Source: CAYVKY01 sp964452115 (lineage in GTDB: Bacteria; Bacteroidota; Ignavibacteria; Tepidaquicellales; Tepidaquicellaceae). Taken from it: DNA of 8,696 nucleotides. This document shows positions 1-7,470 of the stretch, piece by piece (the stretch's first letter is position 1; each line of letters starts with the position of its first letter). The translations under genes and the position numbers were made by a program. The notes beneath the pieces are model-generated. The model had not been told where the DNA came from. It was given only the letters and a program-made list of their open reading frames with translations, and ran no database searches. The stretch lies in assembly GCA_964452115.1 (NCBI GenBank), contig CAYVKY010000101.1:1-8696 (forward strand), given 5' to 3'.

Positions 1-17
1 TCCCCTATTCTCCACAG

Positions 18-54
18 AAGCCCCGTAATCATTAATGATTACGGGGCTTTTTTT
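18..54 (+). terminator. Intrinsic terminator for an upstream rightward transcript
   Basis: Positions 18-33 and 34-49 are exact reverse complements, so the stem is a perfect 32-bp palindrome with a GCCCCG/CGGGGC core. It runs into T48-T54, which makes it a rho-independent terminator read rightward. Leftward, the stem is followed by TCTGTGG rather than a T run, so it does not serve the protease gene to its right. The gene it ends lies mostly or wholly outside the window. Confidence 0.88.
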
Positions 55-58
55 ATGC

Positions 59-93
59 AAAAAAAATGCCCTGCATCTGAATGACACAGGGCA
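59..93 (-). terminator. Intrinsic terminator of the S8 protease gene
   Basis: Read leftward, TGCCCTG (93-87) pairs with CAGGGCA (73-67) around a 13-nt loop, and eight U residues follow (A59-A66 on the + strand). It lies 24 bp beyond the protease stop codon, which fits termination of that gene. Only 4 bp separate it from the T tract of the opposing terminator at 18-54. Confidence 0.8.
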
Positions 94-116
94 AATAAAA
101 TAATAATCTTATCTTT

Positions 117-2987
117 TTATTTTACCAAAACCATTTTCTTAATATCACTGTAAACGCCCGCATCTATCTTATAGAAATACATTCCGCTTGAAAGATTTGA
201 AGCATTAAAATTGTATTCAAAATATCCTGCCTGAAGCTGTTCATTTACCAGTGTTGCTACTTCCTTGCCGAGTATGTCATAAATTCTGATTCTGACAAAT
301 TCAGATTTCGGAAGAGCAAATTTTATTGTAGTCGCAGGGTTGAACGGATTCGGATAGTTCTGCATCAGTTCAAATCTCGAAGGTACTTCAGTCGAAATAT
401 TTTTTACAGAAATCGATGAGATATATTTATTCTTTGCAATGTTTGCGATATTAACAAGGTCGTTCAGTGAATTACCTGCAATCACGGCAAAACCGACTGT
501 GATTTCCTGTCCCGCTGCGATATTGAACGGTCCTGCTGCCAGTGTAAATGAGTTTCCTCCCGGTCCGATTGAATCATTTACGATACCGCCGGAAAGCGAT
601 GCCCATTTTTCAGCTGTTGTAAATCCATTCAGAATCTCTGATGAAGGAATTGCTTTGAAGTTTGCCGGATTTTCAGTCATTAAAGCAACTCCCATATACG
701 GATTGGGGGTTGTTGTATTATAAGTGTATCCGAGTTTTGATGATGCAAGATACCTTGTAATATTTCCTGAATTGAATATAGCATTCGGTGAGAAGAATGA
801 AAATATTCCTGCATATAGATTACTTATTGCAGTCGAATTTGTATTTTTGATTTTGTATTTCAAAATAATATAATTCGAATCGTTCGCACCTGTAAATTCG
901 TATGAATTCTGCACAACTTCAACGCCGATTTTATTTCCTGCAGCACCGTCGTCATTGAATTTTCCGTCACCGTCCTGTGCGGAAATTACACCTGGTTTTG
1001 TTAGAGTATATGCCTTCAGTCCAACGAAATCCGTATCGGAAATATTTGCGGGTGTTACACCTCGCCTGCTTACATCAGAAACTTTTGTATCACTGATACC
1101 TATCATTAATCCTGATTCATAAATCTGATTTATTGTTCCGCTCCCTAACTGAAGTCCCGTGCCGTACAACTGTGCTTTCTTTCCGATTGCACCGTCTCTG
1201 GTTAAAGCAACTTTAATATTATTTGCATCGTGCTTAGCATATCCCTGACGGAACGTGATTGACATTGTATTTCCGTTGTTGTCAGTATAGCAGGTTGATG
1301 AACTTGTTACTTTGAATGTAACGGATTTATCAAAAGCACATGAATTTTTTGCTCTGACTTTAAATGTATTATTCCAGCTTGTAGAAAATGTTCCGTATGC
1401 CGGTATATCGCCTATATATACTGAATCCTGCACTATCTCAACTGTTGTGTCAGTGGTCGTAAGTCTGAGCGAAACATTTGAACCTGCAATAAATGTGTTT
1501 TTGAAATTAACTTTCACCGGTATTATTTCGCCTGCTTCATAAATTTTATCGTTGTTTCCGTAAATCGAATCATTATGCGTAAATGAATTTATCTTTACAA
1601 TCGGCAGGTCAGACAGACATTTGAATGCATTTATTCTTCCTGTTCCGATTAGTCCTGCATAAGTAGGGTTAAGGTTATCAATACTGTCAACACCTATTAA
1701 GAGTTTATCTACAATCTGCTGTACGGTGTATGAAGGATATTTTGCTCTCATCAATGCAACCGTTCCCGCTACTATCGGGGATGCCATTGAAGTACCGTCC
1801 CACGAAGCATAAGAATTCGGGTAAACCGTGCTGAGGATGCCTTCTCCCGGTGAACTTATTTTTACTGTTGTATGATAATTTGAGAAAGATGATTTCAGGT
1901 CGCTGGAATTTGTTGCAGCAACCGAAATAACGTGATTATAAGATGCCGGATATCTCACTACATTTAATCCGTCATTACCTGCAGATCCGCAGACTATTAC
2001 GCCATTTGACCAGGCATTATCAATAATCATCTGTGAGTATGAGCTGTAATATGAACTTCCGAATGAGCAATTTATCACTTTTGCACCGTTCTGATACTGA
2101 TATGCAATGCCGTTATCGGTGTAATAAAGAAGTGATTCAGGATTTGTATCGTCAGTATGTTTTGTCATAAGGACTTTTGTTTTAAATCCGATTCCTGCTC
2201 CGTGCACTGCGTTGTCTGTGACTTGTGATGCACATCCTGACACGTGCGAGCCGTGATTATTTCCGTTTGGCATTATGCTCGGATCATTATCATTTCCCCA
2301 GAAATCCCATCCGCGCCAGTCGTCAACATAACCGTTGCCATCATCATCAATTCCGTTTACAGGATCCTGATATCTGATTTTAAGATTAGCAGTGAGGTCA
2401 GGATGGTCGAACTGCGTTCCCGAGTCAACTATGCCGATTATTATAGTTGTATCTCCTTTGCAGATATCCCATGCCTGAAATGCATTTATTTTCGCGATGT
2501 GCCACTGTGATGCAATCATCGGATCGTTCGGAACGTAATCACATTCATAAACGAAACTTGGTTCTGCCCAGTCTATGATATCCGGATTCTGAAATTTTAT
2601 TTTTTCTGCCAGATCAAACGGGTCAATATCGGATGAATAGCTGACATTAAAAACTTTTGCCAGTTCTTCGTCCCCGATTTTTCTAAGAGACATATTTGCT
2701 TTCAGCGGATGATTTTGCTTAATCATTGTCACTGAATAGCTGCTTAGCAGCTCATCAAGTTTTGATTCATTAAATGAAGATTTTGTGAAATTTGCCTTGA
2801 CGTTTTTAAACTTCAGGTTAATCATCCCTGCCTGATAAAGAAGACCATGTCCTCTTTTTATTACTTTTCCGTTTTCAATTTTCGTATAGTCACCTTTCCC
2901 CGTGAAACTAAAAAAGGAAAGCGAAACTACACATATTAACAAAAATAAAAATGAAAGATGGAAATTTTTTCTGTTGGAAATTTTCAT
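117..2987 (-). CDS. Secreted subtilisin-like serine protease (S8) with type IX sorting domain
   Basis: This 956-residue extracellular endopeptidase has every landmark of the S8 family. Residues 1-30 form a signal peptide with a long hydrophobic core. Residues about 50-150 look like an inhibitor-type propeptide ending in IIDWAEPSFVYE. The catalytic domain spans about 155-455: Asp188 in IVDSG, His245 in HGSHVSG, oxyanion Asn338 in GSAGND and Ser400 in GTSMASP. An acidic DDDGNGYVDD stretch (214-223) between Asp and His may bind calcium. Residues 460-580 resemble a CARDB-like beta domain, and 580-865 are unrecognised with a DGDGKFNDDG loop at 672-681. Residues 872-956 match the type IX (Por) type A sorting domain, so export across the outer membrane and surface release or anchoring are inferred. 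AAGG lies 8 nt before the ATG, supporting this start. The gene diverges from the kinase gene. The substrate is unknown. Confidence 0.95.
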   Translation of the reverse strand: MKISNRKNFHLSFLFLLICVVSLSFFSFTGKGDYTKIENGKVIKRGHGLLYQAGMINLKFKNVKANFTKSSFNESKLDELLSSYSVTMIKQNHPLKANMSLRKIGDEELAKVFNVSYSSDIDPFDLAEKIKFQNPDIIDWAEPSFVYECDYVPNDPMIASQWHIAKINAFQAWDICKGDTTIIIGIVDSGTQFDHPDLTANLKIRYQDPVNGIDDDGNGYVDDWRGWDFWGNDNDPSIMPNGNNHGSHVSGCASQVTDNAVHGAGIGFKTKVLMTKHTDDTNPESLLYYTDNGIAYQYQNGAKVINCSFGSSYYSSYSQMIIDNAWSNGVIVCGSAGNDGLNVVRYPASYNHVISVAATNSSDLKSSFSNYHTTVKISSPGEGILSTVYPNSYASWDGTSMASPIVAGTVALMRAKYPSYTVQQIVDKLLIGVDSIDNLNPTYAGLIGTGRINAFKCLSDLPIVKINSFTHNDSIYGNNDKIYEAGEIIPVKVNFKNTFIAGSNVSLRLTTTDTTVEIVQDSVYIGDIPAYGTFSTSWNNTFKVRAKNSCAFDKSVTFKVTSSSTCYTDNNGNTMSITFRQGYAKHDANNIKVALTRDGAIGKKAQLYGTGLQLGSGTINQIYESGLMIGISDTKVSDVSRRGVTPANISDTDFVGLKAYTLTKPGVISAQDGDGKFNDDGAAGNKIGVEVVQNSYEFTGANDSNYIILKYKIKNTNSTAISNLYAGIFSFFSPNAIFNSGNITRYLASSKLGYTYNTTTPNPYMGVALMTENPANFKAIPSSEILNGFTTAEKWASLSGGIVNDSIGPGGNSFTLAAGPFNIAAGQEITVGFAVIAGNSLNDLVNIANIAKNKYISSISVKNISTEVPSRFELMQNYPNPFNPATTIKFALPKSEFVRIRIYDILGKEVATLVNEQLQAGYFEYNFNASNLSSGMYFYKIDAGVYSDIKKMVLVK

Positions 2988-2995
2988 ATAATTTA

Positions 2996-2999
2996 CCTT
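2996..2999 (-). promoter_or_regulatory. Shine-Dalgarno site of the protease gene
   Basis: Leftward the sequence reads TAAGGTAAATTAT then ATG, placing AAGG eight bases before the start. It is the only clear Shine-Dalgarno match in front of any of the three genes that begin with a secretion signal here, and it supports the start at 2987. Confidence 0.55.
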
Positions 3000-3122
3000 A
3001 TATTTTATTATTACTAATATTTATTTATAGAATAATCTTTTAGAATATATAATGTATTCAATTATTTTGATTTAATCAGTATAAAATAAATTCCTGAATA
3101 AGGATTTTTTTTAAATATATAC

Positions 3123-3151
3123 TTGAATTGGAGATGTAATATTTTTATATT
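3123..3151 (+). promoter_or_regulatory. Candidate sigma70-like promoter of the hybrid kinase
   Basis: TTGAAT (3123-3128) and TATATT (3146-3151) are separated by 17 bp, the ideal spacing. Transcription would start near 3158 and leave a leader of about 27 nt before the ATG at 3185. In such AT-rich DNA chance matches are common, so this remains a candidate. Confidence 0.4.
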
Positions 3152-3184
3152 GGAAAAACATTTTCAAAAAAGCAAAATCCCTCT

Positions 3185-6100
3185 ATGTTTGATAACCGTA
3201 AAAAATCCATGAATGCAGAGCTCGATTTAAGAAAAGGGGAAAGGTTTTCAAAAATTACTTTTTGGCTTCTTGGAATTTTACTGGTAACAGTTTTTATTTT
3301 TGCTTTTCTGTTTTACTTTAAACTGAGAAATGACCTTACTTCAGAAGCGCATCAAAATCTAATAAACATTTCAAATCAAAAATCAAATCAGATTAAAAAC
3401 TGGCTGAATAATCAATATCTGGCAGCAGATTATTTTTATAACAACACGTTATTTGAGAAAAATCTTGAAAAAATAATCAATAATTCTGGTGATGCCGGTT
3501 TAAAGAAGGATATGGCTCAGGTGTTTTATGAAATCTGCGATAAATTTGCATTCTTTAGTATAAGGCTCTTTGATACAAATAATAAACTTGTTTTTTCGAA
3601 TGCACAGAATGCAAAACCTTTAGGAGAATTTCTCAGGGAAACATTAAATGAATTAAAAATTCATCCGAAAATATTTTTAACCGATTTCCACTTTTACGAA
3701 AAGTCTGATACGATTCATTTGGATTTAATAATGCCTATCGTTAACCGCAGCAATAATATTTTGCTGGGGTTCTTATGTCTGGAAGTCAACCCAAATACTT
3801 TTTTATTCCCTGTGATTCAGGAGTGGCCGTCGTATTCAAAAACATCCGAATGCCTGATAATTAAAAATGATAACGGCGATGCATTATTCCTGAATAATTT
3901 GCGATTTCTTCAAAATTCAGCGCTGAGACTGAAAATAGATAAGAGCATGTCGGACATGATAGCCATCAAAGCTGTAAACGGAGCACGCGATATTGTTGAG
4001 GGAAAAGATTACAGGGGTGTTCAGGCAATTGCTTACGTTCAGACTATTGCAGGAACAAACTGGATAATGATAGTTAAAATTGATTCGGATGAAATTTTTG
4101 CGGACGTTAATGCATCGGCAGGACTTTTCAGTTTTATGATGCTTTTTTCAGTAGCGCTTATCGGATGGATAATTATCACGAATTATAAAAGGATTGAGCG
4201 TATAAATAAAAGCAACATGATAAAACTGGAAGCTGAGAAACAATTCCTCAGCGCAAACTATAATATGTTTATTGAAAACACAAACGATATTATCATACTC
4301 AGTGACCTCAACGGGAAAATAACTGAAATCAATAATAATGCACTGAATACATACGGATATTCATCCGATGAATTTATGAATATGAATATCAAAGATATAA
4401 GTCCTGAGTATTTAAAACATTCACACAAGGTCAGAGAAACATACCATCTCAAAAAGGACGGCACGATTTTCCCGGTGGAAATAAGTTCAAAATCAATCAA
4501 ACTTAATGGCCGGGCTTTTATTCAGAATTTCATAAGAGATATTACAGAAAGAACGCAGGCACAAAAAAGGATATACCACCTTAATATTGTTTATTCGATT
4601 TTGAGCCAGATAAACGAAAACATAGTAAGGACAAAGGACAGAAACGAACTTTTTAAGAAATTCGTTGATATCGCTATTGACTACGGCAAGTTCAGTGCAA
4701 GCTGGATCGGAATTATCGAAAAAGATTCGGGCAGGATAAAACCTTTATTCCTGAGAGGCTCAGGGATAGAAAACTATTACGAACTTATGAAGAATATGAT
4801 ATACAATTATGTTCATCTGGAAAATCCGACAAAAAAAGCCGTTGAAACAAAATCAGTCGTAATCTGCAATAATATTAATGAAGAAGTAAGTGAAATAAAA
4901 ATCAAATTTTTCAACGAAACAAATAATTTCCAGTCGGAAGTCAGTATTCCCCTGATATTCAGAGATAAGGTAATCGGTGTGTATAATATCATTCATACCG
5001 AAACAAATTATTTCATGGAAGATGAAATTTCCTTGATGGAAGATATCAAAAATGATATTTCGTTCGCATTGGAAGCTATACAAGTTGAAATAGAGCGAAA
5101 AACAACCGCTGACGACCTGAGGAAATCCGAGAACAGGTTTAAGACAATTTTTGAAAACGCCAGTGATTCGGTGATAATACTGCAGGGATATAAAATAATA
5201 GATCTGAATCTGCAGGCGGAGAATATGCTGGGATTCACAAGGGATGAACTTATCGACGCCAGTGTTTTTTCTTTTGTAATTGATACCGACATAAAAAAAA
5301 TTAATTTAAAGGAAATTCTCGGCAAAGCGATTAAGGGCATTCCTCAAAGGATTTTATTGCGGGTGATGAGAAAAGGCGGTCATATTATACAGGCAGATAT
5401 TTCACTTAATTTAATTACTATTGGCAGCTCAAATATGACAATTCTGATAGTAAGGGATGTTACCGAACGCCTGAAAATCGAGGAGGAACTGATTGATGCA
5501 AAAAATATGGCCGAAGAAATGAATCAGCTGAAAACAAATTTTCTCGCGAATATGAGCCATGAATTAAGGACACCTCTGAACGGGATAATGGGATTTTCGG
5601 AAATGCTTATTGAACAGACAAAAGACGAAGATCAAAAAAATATTTCTTCCGCAATTCTGAGCAGCAGCCGAAGGCTTTTAAATACACTGAATAATATTCT
5701 CAATCTTGCTTTAATTGAAGGCGATAAGGTTACCATTAAATTAAAAAAGATAAAATTGTCCGATGTGATTATTGAATCCGTAAAATCCTGCCAGACAATA
5801 GCAAACGCAAAGAACCTGAAACTGAGATACGATATTAATAACGAATCATATTCGATGCTTGACGTTGACCTTTTAAGAAATATACTGTCAAACCTTATCA
5901 ATAATGCGGTAACCTTTACTGATAAAGGTTCTGTAACAGTTACGCTGAATGAAATCAAAGAAAATGATAAACCGTTCTCAGTGATTAAAATTAAAGATAC
6001 CGGAATCGGTATAAAGGAAGATATATTCAGCACAATCTTTGAACCGTTCAGGCAGGCAAGTGAAGGACTCGCAAGAAAATACGAAGGAATCGGAATCGGA

Positions 6101-6643
6101 CTGACTATTTCAAAGAAGTATATTGACAGAATGAATGGAACCATTACAGTAGAAAGCGAAGAAGGCAAAGGCTCAACATTCACGCTGAAATTCCCTGCAC
6201 TGGAATCGGGGAATAACTTTGCCGAAGAAAAATTACCGCAGGATATAATTTCAAAAGTTCCTTCGGATAAATCAATAAAAGTGCTTATTGTAGAGGACGA
6301 TGAATATTCACTGAATTATGCGAAAGCAGTTTTAAGAAATATTTGTGAGATTGAAGAAGCCTATCTCGGCAAGGATGCTATTGATAAAGCAAGAATAAAA
6401 AACTATGATTTGATATTGATGGATATACGGCTGCCTGATATGAACGGTCTGGATGCCGTTAAGGAAATACGAAGTTCGGGTTTAAACCGGAATACTGCAA
6501 TAGCTACCATTACAGCATTTTCTTTTCAGAATGATGAAATCATACATGAGGGCGGCTGCGATTTTTATCTTGAAAAACCTTATAAAATTGAAGATCTAAA
6601 AAGTCTGGTCTATAAATCCGTATCCGCTCAAAAGACTAAATAA
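3185..6643 (+). CDS. Membrane hybrid sensor histidine kinase (Cache-PAS-GAF-PAS-HisKA-HATPase-REC)
   Basis: This 1152-residue protein senses signals and passes phosphate internally from histidine to aspartate. Two membrane segments (about 24-46 and 312-334) flank a 265-residue extracytoplasmic region that looks like a double-Cache sensor. Cytoplasmic domains follow: PAS (about 352-458), GAF (about 480-635), PAS (about 645-765), HisKA with phosphoacceptor His792 in FLANMSHELRTPLNG, and HATPase_c (about 890-1004) with N-box NLINNA (903-908), DTGIGI (938-943), FEPFRQ (952-957) and GIGIGL (968-973). The receiver (1031-1150) has Asp1038/Asp1039, phosphoacceptor Asp1080, Thr1110 and Lys1131, so both catalytic modules look intact. 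There is no HPt or DNA-binding output domain, so a partner encoded elsewhere is inferred. No Shine-Dalgarno precedes ATG 3185; Met9 at 3209 is an alternative start. The stop overlaps the convergent neighbour. The ligand is unknown. Confidence 0.95.
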   Translation: MFDNRKKSMNAELDLRKGERFSKITFWLLGILLVTVFIFAFLFYFKLRNDLTSEAHQNLINISNQKSNQIKNWLNNQYLAADYFYNNTLFEKNLEKIINNSGDAGLKKDMAQVFYEICDKFAFFSIRLFDTNNKLVFSNAQNAKPLGEFLRETLNELKIHPKIFLTDFHFYEKSDTIHLDLIMPIVNRSNNILLGFLCLEVNPNTFLFPVIQEWPSYSKTSECLIIKNDNGDALFLNNLRFLQNSALRLKIDKSMSDMIAIKAVNGARDIVEGKDYRGVQAIAYVQTIAGTNWIMIVKIDSDEIFADVNASAGLFSFMMLFSVALIGWIIITNYKRIERINKSNMIKLEAEKQFLSANYNMFIENTNDIIILSDLNGKITEINNNALNTYGYSSDEFMNMNIKDISPEYLKHSHKVRETYHLKKDGTIFPVEISSKSIKLNGRAFIQNFIRDITERTQAQKRIYHLNIVYSILSQINENIVRTKDRNELFKKFVDIAIDYGKFSASWIGIIEKDSGRIKPLFLRGSGIENYYELMKNMIYNYVHLENPTKKAVETKSVVICNNINEEVSEIKIKFFNETNNFQSEVSIPLIFRDKVIGVYNIIHTETNYFMEDEISLMEDIKNDISFALEAIQVEIERKTTADDLRKSENRFKTIFENASDSVIILQGYKIIDLNLQAENMLGFTRDELIDASVFSFVIDTDIKKINLKEILGKAIKGIPQRILLRVMRKGGHIIQADISLNLITIGSSNMTILIVRDVTERLKIEEELIDAKNMAEEMNQLKTNFLANMSHELRTPLNGIMGFSEMLIEQTKDEDQKNISSAILSSSRRLLNTLNNILNLALIEGDKVTIKLKKIKLSDVIIESVKSCQTIANAKNLKLRYDINNESYSMLDVDLLRNILSNLINNAVTFTDKGSVTVTLNEIKENDKPFSVIKIKDTGIGIKEDIFSTIFEPFRQASEGLARKYEGIGIGLTISKKYIDRMNGTITVESEEGKGSTFTLKFPALESGNNFAEEKLPQDIISKVPSDKSIKVLIVEDDEYSLNYAKAVLRNICEIEEAYLGKDAIDKARIKNYDLILMDIRLPDMNGLDAVKEIRSSGLNRNTAIATITAFSFQNDEIIHEGGCDFYLEKPYKIEDLKSLVYKSVSAQKTK

Positions 6644-7367
6644 CAATCTTATAAATTACCGATACATTAAATTGTATTAAAGAAATAATTCTTTTACTTC
6701 CAATCGGATGAGTTACGCTTCCGGGAGTATATTCAGGATCAGGATTATCATTTAAATAAATGTAATTTGCAAATCTTGAAGTATCGGAAACGAACGTCCT
6801 CTTCATCAGATTCAAAATCGAATATTTTGCATTAATATCAATCGTGAAATTCGGAAGTTTCAGTTCCATACCAGCTCTGAATCCAAATCCGTAACGAGTT
6901 TCCTTTGCGATACTATAATCACCGTTAATATCCGGATCCACATTTGTAAAAGTAACTTTCCCCGTAAATACAGACATAACAAAATCTGCACCAACGTATG
7001 GTTTAAAATTTGATTTAGGAATTGCAAAACCTGCTTCAGGGCCAAATCCCACCTGAAATATGTTTCTGTTTAAATCAACACTGCCGGTAAATAATGAACC
7101 GCTTCTGTTCTGTACAATATAATTTATAAATGCATGTGCAGAAATATATGGTAAACTTAATTTTGCATCTGCCCCGAAATTCCCTCCGATACTCGAGCCG
7201 TATTTATTCAATGAATATAAATCATTAAGACTTCCTGCATAGTCGCCTATCGGAAGCGATGCACCAATTGTTGGGCCGAAATTTAATGTTATTTGTGAAT
7301 ATGAAATATTACTCACCATAAAACTCACAAAAAGCATTATAAATAATGAGCATAATTTATTTCTCAT
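6636..7367 (-). CDS. Outer membrane beta-barrel-like protein
   Basis: This 243-residue protein begins with a Sec signal peptide (residues 1-24, charged MRNK, hydrophobic core, likely cleavage after SYS before Gln25). The mature part alternates short amphipathic strands with Gly- and Asn-rich turns, for example LNFGPTIGASLPIGDY (28-43), VGFGPEAGFAIP (106-117) and GFGFRAGMELKLP (160-172). It ends in a strand-like segment, LIQFNVSVIYKIVI. This pattern and length fit the small porin-like barrel families common in Bacteroidota (OMP_b-brl or OmpW-like); the family is inferred from pattern, not a diagnostic motif. The role and cargo are unknown. No Shine-Dalgarno is visible before the ATG. Its TAG stop lies inside the 3' end of the convergent kinase gene with an 8-bp overlap, so no separate terminator fits between them. 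It diverges from the lipoprotein gene. Confidence 0.82.
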   Translation of the reverse strand: MRNKLCSLFIMLFVSFMVSNISYSQITLNFGPTIGASLPIGDYAGSLNDLYSLNKYGSSIGGNFGADAKLSLPYISAHAFINYIVQNRSGSLFTGSVDLNRNIFQVGFGPEAGFAIPKSNFKPYVGADFVMSVFTGKVTFTNVDPDINGDYSIAKETRYGFGFRAGMELKLPNFTIDINAKYSILNLMKRTFVSDTSRFANYIYLNDNPDPEYTPGSVTHPIGSKRIISLIQFNVSVIYKIVI

Positions 7368-7470
7368 ATATTATAATTTTTTAATGTATTAATTTATTAA
7401 ATTTAAATGAATAATGAAATTGACAAATTTATTTATTATTTTATCTATATTTTAATAAATTTTTATTACT
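7368..7470. other. Divergent intergenic spacer between barrel protein and lipoprotein
   Basis: This 103-bp spacer is almost wholly A and T. It contains a consensus TTGACA at 7420-7425 for the rightward gene. On the other strand the overlapping TTGTCA (7426-7421) could serve the leftward gene, with a TTTAAT hexamer 19 bp on, but this is weak. No ribosome binding site is visible for either gene. Confidence 0.5.
7420..7451 (+). promoter_or_regulatory. Candidate promoter of the lipoprotein gene
   Basis: A consensus -35 TTGACA (7420-7425) is followed by TATCTA at 16 bp or TATATT (7446-7451) at 20 bp. Neither pairing is ideal. Transcription starting near 7455-7458 would leave only about 13-16 nt before the TTG start, so the leader would be very short. 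Confidence 0.35.

Larger units (their letters stand above)
2988..3184. other. Divergent intergenic spacer between protease and kinase
   Basis: This very AT-rich 197-bp spacer must hold the promoters of both flanking genes. I find a plausible sigma70-like promoter for the rightward kinase, annotated separately. Leftward, a TTGAAT hexamer occurs at 3063-3058, but the nearest TATTCT or TATAAA lies 21-26 bp away, so I do not call a protease promoter. No convincing operator or riboswitch is visible. Confidence 0.6.

Noticed and set aside
439..723. Open frame on the + strand inside the protease gene; similar + frames at 1312-1542 and 2244-2510
   Set aside because: They lie antisense to a well-supported protease coding sequence and show no recognisable domain, signal or ribosome site.
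3043..3059. GAATA-N7-TATTC inverted repeat as an operator in the divergent spacer
   Set aside because: The arms are five bases of mostly A and T, and such matches are expected by chance here.
5632..6183. 183-residue open frame on the - strand within the kinase gene; others at 4258-4500, 4853-5083 and 5008-5340
   Set aside because: It is antisense to the HisKA/HATPase coding region; the Ser/Ile/Phe-rich composition is what the complement of this AT-rich gene yields.
6860..7045. 61-residue open frame on the - strand inside the barrel-protein gene
   Set aside because: It is an out-of-frame reading of the same strand, and the long frame has the signal peptide and barrel pattern.
7370..7375. TATAAT on the - strand just before the barrel-protein ATG
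   Set aside because: It would require a leaderless transcript and has no good -35 at 17-18 bp; such hexamers are expected by chance in this AT-only spacer.
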